From: Ruminiclostridium papyrosolvens DSM 2782 | GTDB taxonomy: Bacteria; Bacillota; Clostridia; Acetivibrionales; DSM-1351 | NCBI RefSeq assembly: GCF_029318685.1 | Contig: NZ_CP119677.1 | Coordinates: forward strand, 1,523,501 to 1,587,500 | DNA length: 64,000 bases | Direction: 5' to 3' | In this document: one piece after another, positions 55,173 to 64,000 of the stretch | Layout of the letters: each line of letters opens with the position of its first letter | Numbering within the stretch: the first letter of the stretch is position 1 | Made by a program: the position numbers and the translations under genes | The notes under the pieces: generated by a model | What the model was told of the DNA's origin: nothing | The model's database searches: none | What the model saw: only the letters and a program-made list of their open reading frames with translations

Positions 55173-56188
55173 ATACTGCTTATATTACCTCTCCTGACAG
55201 CTATCTGTCTCTGGATGGAGAAAACCTTGTCGTACAAAAAGTGGATACTGAGGCTGTAAGGCTGCCGCTTCATAATCTGGAAAGTATTATTGCTTTTGGA
55301 TATACCGGAGCAAGTCCGGCACTAATGGGAGCATGTGCAAAACGTAATATTTCTCTTAGCTTTATGACTCAAAGCGGAAAATTTTTGTCAAGAATCGTGG
55401 GAGAGGTAAGGGGAAATGTAACTTTAAGAAAAACACAGTACAGATTATCAGATAATTTGGAGGAAAGCACACGGATAGCCAGAAACTTTATATTTGGAAA
55501 GATTTATAATGGCAGGTGGGTAATTGAACGTGCTACAAGAGACTATTCCGAGAGGCTTGACGTTATTAAACTTAAAAGGGTGTCGGAAGGATTGGCAAAA
55601 GCCTTGAATCTTGTATTGAACTGTGAAAATTTGGATGAACTCCGAGGATATGAGGGGGAGTCGGCAACACAGTATTTTAGTGTGTTTGACGATTTAATCC
55701 TGCAACAAAAAGACAATTTTTTCTTTCACGGAAGAAACAAACGTCCTCCTCTTGACAATGTGAATGCTATGCTGTCATTTGTGTACACATTACTGGCACA
55801 TGATACGTCTGCTGCACTGGAAACTGTTGGGCTTGACCCTTATGTAGGCTTTATGCACAGGGACAGACCCGGAAGAATATCTCTGGCATTGGATTTAATG
55901 GAGGAACTGAGATGCGTGTATGCTGACAGATTTGTAATTTCTCTTATCAACAAAAGGGTAGTCAATTTCAATGGTTTTACGCAGAAAGAAGACGGTGCAG
56001 TAATAATGGATGATGATACCCGAAAAACAATTTTGCAAGCGTGGCAGAACAGAAAACAAGAGAAAATAACCCATCCCTTTTTACAGGAAAAACTGGAATG
56101 GGGACTTGTACCCTATGCTCAGGCAATGCTTTTAGCAAGGTTCATCCGAGGAGATTTGGACGAGTATCCTCCGTTTTTGTGGAAGTAG
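55157..56188 (+). CDS. cas1: Cas1 integrase (type I-C)
   Basis: Metal-dependent integrase that inserts new spacers at the leader end. The 343 residues are the typical I-C form. The likely metal ligands are the Glu in GYEGESATQYFSVFDDLI, the His in VGFMHRDRPG and the acidic residues in LALDLMEELR. The ATG has AAGGAGGCAG upstream, within the end of cas4. It is followed after nine bases by cas2. All catalytic segments look intact, so adaptation should be possible. Confidence 0.96.
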   Translation: MRKLLNTAYITSPDSYLSLDGENLVVQKVDTEAVRLPLHNLESIIAFGYTGASPALMGACAKRNISLSFMTQSGKFLSRIVGEVRGNVTLRKTQYRLSDNLEESTRIARNFIFGKIYNGRWVIERATRDYSERLDVIKLKRVSEGLAKALNLVLNCENLDELRGYEGESATQYFSVFDDLILQQKDNFFFHGRNKRPPLDNVNAMLSFVYTLLAHDTSAALETVGLDPYVGFMHRDRPGRISLALDLMEELRCVYADRFVISLINKRVVNFNGFTQKEDGAVIMDDDTRKTILQAWQNRKQEKITHPFLQEKLEWGLVPYAQAMLLARFIRGDLDEYPPFLWK

Positions 56189-56197
56189 GTGAATTGT

Positions 56198-56488
56198 ATG
56201 ATGGTACTTATTACATATGATGTTAATACTGAATCTGAGGGCGGAAAAAAGAGATTAAGACGTGTTGCAAAGCAGTGTGTCAACTATGGTCAACGGGTTC
56301 AGAATTCTGTTTTTGAATGTGTTATGGATGCTGCGAAGTGCAGAGAAGTTAAAAACAAATTGGAAAAAATTATTGACAAGGAAAAGGACAGCTTGAGATT
56401 CTATTACTTAGGTAATAACTATAAAAGCAAAGTTGAGCATATTGGAACAAAAGAATCTTTCGACGTTGAAGGCACATTAATTATATAG
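56198..56488 (+). CDS. cas2: Cas2 (type I-C)
   Basis: Structural partner of Cas1 in spacer acquisition. It has 96 residues from the ATG at 56198 (AGGTGA upstream); a second ATG follows directly at 56201, and a GTG at 56189 is also in frame. The ferredoxin-like fold shows MVLITYDVNTESEGGKKRLRRVAKQC, with the conserved Asp near residue 8, then YGQRVQNSVFECVMDAAK and LRFYYLGNNYKSKVEHIG. It is the last gene of the operon; a hairpin and the CRISPR leader follow. Confidence 0.95.
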   Translation: MMVLITYDVNTESEGGKKRLRRVAKQCVNYGQRVQNSVFECVMDAAKCREVKNKLEKIIDKEKDSLRFYYLGNNYKSKVEHIGTKESFDVEGTLII

Positions 56489-56660
56489 TGTGCGAATGTA
56501 AAGCAAACATTAAAACTCAGGAACATTCGCACCTGAAAAACAGTACTTTATTTAAATTATTTATTTAGTTATTTTAATATTCATTTGAGAATTGATTTTT
56601 AAGGCTAAGTTTTTGTGAAAAATAAACAAGTGGATTTTGAGTTTTTTGTTTATTTTTGCT
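56489..56660 (+). promoter_or_regulatory. CRISPR leader
   Basis: 172 bases between cas2 and the first repeat, very AT-rich. GTGCGAATGT (56490-56499) and ACATTCGCAC (56523-56532) form a perfect 10-bp stem with a 23-base loop right after the cas2 stop. No T-run follows. The rest is A/T tracts, as usual for leaders that hold the array promoter and integration signals. I could not fix a promoter with confidence. Confidence 0.75.
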
Positions 56661-60550
<3,890 letters not shown>

Positions 60551-60577
60551 TATTAGTAGAAAGGAGATATATGACCG

Positions 60578-61033
60578 TTGACATATAGTATCATTAAATT
60601 ACAACCCGAGGATTACTATAAATGCGGCAACATATGGGATATGAATCGTAATTGCGAAAATTCCAAGAAGTGGTATGAAGAATTAGTAAAAGGAACAAGA
60701 ATGATTTTTGTTTATATTGAAAATGGCGAATTTATCGGGGAGGGGGCCTTGGTCTTACATAACAGTGATCCGGACTATACTATTGCAGGTAAAAGAGTAT
60801 ATCTTTCCCGCATGATAGTCAAAACTGAATACCGTAATAGAGGTATTGGGAGTATTATACTTGATTTCCTTATAATTTATGCCAAAACGCTTGGGTTTGA
60901 GGAAATATCTGTTGGAGTTGACATTGATAATATAGTTGCCAGACATCTTTATGAAAAAAAGGGCTTTACAAATATAATCTTTGAAGGAGAAGATGACCTC
61001 GGCAAATATATAAAAATTCTTAAAAAGATATAA
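60578..61033 (+). CDS. GNAT-family N-acetyltransferase
   Basis: A 151-residue acetyl-CoA-dependent acyltransferase. The core motif is LSRMIVKTEYRNRGIGSIILDFLIIYAKTLG (the R/Q-x-x-G-x-G/A acetyl-CoA loop is RNRGIG), followed by the terminal VARHLYEKKGF. The acceptor is unknown. The best in-frame start is TTG at 60578, 11 bases after AAGGAG at 60561-60566. An ATG at 60571 lies closer but is in another frame and stops after five codons at 60586. The gene starts 28 bases after the last CRISPR repeat and has no evident link to the cas system. Confidence 0.82.
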   Translation: MTYSIIKLQPEDYYKCGNIWDMNRNCENSKKWYEELVKGTRMIFVYIENGEFIGEGALVLHNSDPDYTIAGKRVYLSRMIVKTEYRNRGIGSIILDFLIIYAKTLGFEEISVGVDIDNIVARHLYEKKGFTNIIFEGEDDLGKYIKILKKI

Positions 61034-61125
61034 ATCCATTTAAGGAATATCCATGAGTTGTATAACCTTCCCTTTAATATGGAAATAATTAGTGTAACTA
61101 ATCATTTTCAATTAAGGGGTTTATT

Positions 61126-62781
61126 ATGACAAAAAGAATTAAAACAATACTATTTATATTTATGACAGCATTTGCTTTACTGGTGACCAGACTATTTTAT
61201 GTACAGGTTATCATCGGTCCCGGTTATTCAAAGGAAGCATCCAGCCAAAGAGTGAACAATGTTAATATAGAAAATTCCAGAGGTGATTTTTTAGATAAGA
61301 ACGGAATAAAGCTTACAGGAAGAACACCAAAAGTAACTGTAGTACTGAAGCCTTCTCTGCTTCGGGGACAGAATGAAGCAGTTGATAATATATGCCGGAT
61401 ATTGGGGCTTGATCCGGGAAAAACAAAAGAAGCTTTGCAAAGAAAAAATACTCCCATAGTAATGGATGTTGACGGTGAAACAAAGGATGTACTTTCTCAA
61501 CTTAAATATGACGGAATATCTTTTGTAAATACATTAAGCAGATACAACACGGATACCAAGGCAAAACATTTACTTGGTTATTTGAACAAGGCTGACCAGG
61601 TGGGAAGTTTCGGATTAGAAAAAATATATGAAAAGACATTGAATTATGGCAAAACAGATTCAATAGGTGTAATAACCGATGGAGGTAATAATTTACTGGG
61701 TGGCCTCGGATATAGAATAATTGAGGAAAACAGTGATAATAAAAAGTTGGATATCAGGCTTACCTTAGATTACCATATACAAAGTATTATTGAAAAAGTT
61801 CTGGAAGAAAAGGGATTGACAGGGGCTATTGTAGTAGAGGATGTTGCAACAGGAGATATTGTAGGAATGTGCAGTAAACCTGATTTTGATCCCAATGATA
61901 TTGAAAACTATTTACTAAACAACAAAAAACCTTTGTTTAATAGAGCTGTTGCCCAGTACAATATCGGTTCGGTTTTCAAGCTGATTGATTTGGCTGCCGT
62001 ATTTGAAAAAGATCAGGATTATAACATGGTATTCAACTGTCCGGGATATATACAGGTAGGGGATACCGAGTTTAAATGCTCTTCATATAACACCGGAGGC
62101 CATGGGACAATAGATATAAACAGTGCTCTTGCAAAATCATGCAATGCATATTTTATAAATATGTCCTTGGAGCTTGGAGCTGAGCCAATAATCACTATGT
62201 GTGATAAACTAGGTCTCGGAAAACCTACAGGATTGTCCAAACAAGGCATAGAAGAAGCCAAGGGGGTAATTCCGACCATAGAAGATCTTAAAAATCCCGG
62301 TGATGTTGCAAATATATCTATCGGACAGGGACAAACTATGGCAACTCCGGTTCAGATAGCTGATATTATAGCTACTATCGCTAACGGAGGAATAAAAAAC
62401 AATGTTAATGTAGTTGATTGTATAGTAAACGAAGAAGGTAACAAAGTTAGGGATTTAAAGGAGACAGAACAAAAAAGAGTTATGTCAAAATCCACAAGTG
62501 ACAGGATTAAAAACCTGATGGAAGGCGTTGTAAACACCGGGACAGGAAAAAAGGCCAGTATTGATGAGTTTGGAGGCGCAGGAGGAAAAACGGGAAGCGC
62601 TGAAACAGGTCAATATATAGAAGGTCAAAAAATTGTTCAGGCGTGGTTCGCAGGATATTTTCCGGCAAAATCCCCCAAATACTCTGTTGCTGTTTTTATC
62701 GAAGATGGCAGGAGTGGGGGAGAATCAGCAGCTCCTATATTTGCGGAAATTGGTAAAGAGATTATGAAAAAAGGATTATAA
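61126..62781 (+). CDS. Class B penicillin-binding protein (transpeptidase)
   Basis: Membrane-anchored D,D-transpeptidase that cross-links peptidoglycan. The 551 residues have an N-terminal anchor (about 5-25, TILFIFMTAFALLVTRLFYVQV), a PBP dimerisation region (about 45-200, RGDFLDKNGIKLTGR) and a transpeptidase domain. Active-site motifs are SxxK at S282-K285 (GSVFKL), SxN at S338-N340 (SCN) and KTG at K488. The size and lack of PASTA domains resemble clostridial FtsI/SpoVD-like or PbpA-like enzymes. Whether it serves division, elongation or spore cortex cannot be decided. A weak AAGGGG ribosome site lies upstream. Confidence 0.92.
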   Translation: MTKRIKTILFIFMTAFALLVTRLFYVQVIIGPGYSKEASSQRVNNVNIENSRGDFLDKNGIKLTGRTPKVTVVLKPSLLRGQNEAVDNICRILGLDPGKTKEALQRKNTPIVMDVDGETKDVLSQLKYDGISFVNTLSRYNTDTKAKHLLGYLNKADQVGSFGLEKIYEKTLNYGKTDSIGVITDGGNNLLGGLGYRIIEENSDNKKLDIRLTLDYHIQSIIEKVLEEKGLTGAIVVEDVATGDIVGMCSKPDFDPNDIENYLLNNKKPLFNRAVAQYNIGSVFKLIDLAAVFEKDQDYNMVFNCPGYIQVGDTEFKCSSYNTGGHGTIDINSALAKSCNAYFINMSLELGAEPIITMCDKLGLGKPTGLSKQGIEEAKGVIPTIEDLKNPGDVANISIGQGQTMATPVQIADIIATIANGGIKNNVNVVDCIVNEEGNKVRDLKETEQKRVMSKSTSDRIKNLMEGVVNTGTGKKASIDEFGGAGGKTGSAETGQYIEGQKIVQAWFAGYFPAKSPKYSVAVFIEDGRSGGESAAPIFAEIGKEIMKKGL

Positions 62782-62935
62782 TAAATCACATGATTGCCAT
62801 TTTTTGCTCCTCACATATGAAATAATACGTAGACTCCTCATAAATACAATAATTAATGTAGACATAAATTGAACAAGTGTTATATCATGGTCATGTTGGA
62901 TATATTAAGAATATACAAAACTTATTGAGGTATTT

Positions 62936-63691
62936 ATGGAGACAAAAAAGGTTGCTGAAATAGCGGTAACAGCAGGAGAAATATTATTAAGCAATGGAGC
63001 AGAAGCTTACAGAGTTGAAGAGACCATATCAAAAATATGCAATTCATACGGTTTTAGCGGAGAATGTATTTCTACTCTTACAGGGATATTTATTTCAATA
63101 ACAGGTCCGGATGGTGAAATGGTTACATCAATAAGAAGGATACGTCAAAGGCGTGTGGATTTATACAGAGTTGAGCTCATAAATTCTTTTTCAAGAGGAC
63201 TGATGGAAAACCCTGTGGCATATGAGGAAGCAAAGAGAATACTCGGGGATATAACCAATGCTCCAAGCTTTAACCTCGGAATAAGACTAATGGCAGCTGG
63301 TATGACTTCATTTGTATATACACTATTTTTTAAAGGGACCATACCTGATGCAATAATAGCTTTGATAATCAATCTTGGCATTTATTTTATTCTTCAAAAA
63401 ATAGAGGAAGTGGGCTTTTTTCAGTTTCTACAATACTTCCTATCGGGCCTAATAATAGGAGCTCTAAGTGTTTCAATACAGCACTTGTTTCCGGTTATTC
63501 ACAAGGATAATGTAATAACCGGAGCAATAATAGTACTACTGCCCGGAGTATCTCTTACCAACGGTATTAAGGACATACTTTACGGAGACTATGTTTCGGG
63601 ACTTGCGCAATTTGGCGAAGCAATGCTTATAATTATTGCAATGGGTGCCGGGATAGTAACTGCACTTTCATTATTTATGAAATGGATGTGA
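62936..63691 (+). CDS. ThrE-type threonine/serine exporter, N-terminal subunit
   Basis: A 251-residue membrane protein of the ThrE family (PF06738, DUF1212). The soluble N-terminal part (about 1-115) has the family patterns ILLSNGAEAYRVEETISKICNSYGF and RRVDLYRVELINSFSRG. About five membrane spans follow, including NLGIYFILQKIE and VSLTNGIKDILYGDYVSG. Together with the next gene it makes the two halves that are fused in Corynebacterium ThrE. The ATG has ATTGAGG upstream. Export of threonine or serine is inferred by family. Confidence 0.88.
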   Translation: METKKVAEIAVTAGEILLSNGAEAYRVEETISKICNSYGFSGECISTLTGIFISITGPDGEMVTSIRRIRQRRVDLYRVELINSFSRGLMENPVAYEEAKRILGDITNAPSFNLGIRLMAAGMTSFVYTLFFKGTIPDAIIALIINLGIYFILQKIEEVGFFQFLQYFLSGLIIGALSVSIQHLFPVIHKDNVITGAIIVLLPGVSLTNGIKDILYGDYVSGLAQFGEAMLIIIAMGAGIVTALSLFMKWM

Positions 63692-63696
63692 TTAAA

Positions 63697-64000
63697 ATGC
63701 TTCAACAAACTGTGCTGGCTTTTTTTGGAAGTATATTTCCGGTCATACTATTTAATATTGATAGAAGAAAAATACTCTGGGCAGGTTTTTGTGGAGCTCT
63801 TGGTTGGATTATATACAGCCTTGTACTTGTAAATACAAACAGTCCAATACTTTCATCCTTTTTTGGTGCGCTTACTGTAGGTATTTATAGTGAATCCATG
63901 GCAAGAATACTTAAAACACCTACCTTTGAATTTTTGATACCGGGAATATTTCCACTTGTACCGGGAGTCATGGCATATAAAACGCTGCAATATATAGTAG
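63697..64000 (+). CDS. ThrE-type exporter, C-terminal subunit, cut by the window end
   Basis: An ATG at 63697 opens 101 codons with no stop before the window end. An in-frame GTG at 63688 would overlap the previous stop by four bases and is also possible. The sequence is hydrophobic and has the ThrE_2/DUF3815 pattern (LAFFGSIFPVILFNIDRRKILWAGFCGALGW, then ESMARILKTPTFEFLIPGIFPLVPG). It is the second half of the split transporter; the pair is translationally coupled. Confidence 0.85.
   Translation, partial: MLQQTVLAFFGSIFPVILFNIDRRKILWAGFCGALGWIIYSLVLVNTNSPILSSFFGALTVGIYSESMARILKTPTFEFLIPGIFPLVPGVMAYKTLQYIV

Noticed and set aside
60578..61033. The acetyltransferase as an accessory CRISPR or anti-toxin-like gene
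   Set aside because: It is a plain GNAT protein beyond the trailer end of the array with its own ribosome site; no link beyond position.

Overview
The window is a low-GC stretch of a Gram-positive, spore-forming anaerobe of the Clostridia. The signs are an alpha/beta-type small acid-soluble spore protein, a T-box leader on pheST, strong GGAGG ribosome sites, and Firmicutes-type mutS2, mltG and PHP-domain dnaE. A LacI-family regulator paired with a GH94 disaccharide phosphorylase suggests a cellulolytic clostridium of the Ruminiclostridium (C. cellulolyticum / C. papyrosolvens) type. The genus is an inference, not a proof.

Layout. 1-4.2 kb: the 5' part of prfC (minus strand), a TGS-domain nucleoside kinase, a small DRTGG-domain protein and a SpoU-type RNA methyltransferase. 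4.2-7.8 kb: a sugar module in which a LacI-type repressor and a GH94 phosphorylase each sit behind a copy of the same operator core. 7.8-9.9 kb: three minus-strand genes of unknown function. 9.9-13.8 kb: T-box leader and pheST. 13.8-20.1 kb: SASP, pgi, an unknown gene, folC, a membrane TPR protein and a patatin-like lipase. 20.2-24.2 kb: threonine branch genes (thrC, ACT-domain protein, hom) followed directly by an ECF-type S component. 24.2-25.6 kb: a minus-strand anchored protein made of two diverged repeats. 25.8-29.4 kb: a YerC-type regulator, a small membrane/secreted protein and secA, with an RNA region before secA that can pair in alternative ways. 29.5-37.7 kb: a cysteine-rich unknown, dnaE, a clear TRAP (mtrB) homologue, a small conserved protein, a thioesterase, pgsA, and a DUF5685/J-domain pair. 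37.7-48.2 kb: a cupin regulator plus acyl-CoA ligase, mutS2, typA, and the mltG / trmR-like / U32 cluster known from Bacillus (yrrL-yrrM-yrrN/O).

48.3-60.55 kb is a complete type I-C CRISPR-Cas locus: cas3-cas5c-cas8c-cas7c-cas4-cas1-cas2, an AT-rich leader, and an array of 59 repeats and 58 spacers, all counted by eye. Inside cas8c a strong ribosome site and an in-frame ATG predict a separately translated small subunit, Cas11c. The cas promoter carries several short inverted repeats. The array ends with two loop-variant repeats and one degenerate repeat, as expected at the old end.

60.6-64 kb: a GNAT acetyltransferase just past the array, a class B penicillin-binding protein, and a split ThrE-type transporter whose second half runs off the window.

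The items most worth a second look are the possible SecM-like control of secA, the predicted internal Cas11c, the TRAP protein in a clostridium, the arrangement of the cas promoter, and the duplicated anchored protein. No wholly new defence or mobile system was recognised. No tRNA, rRNA, insertion sequence or prophage was seen.
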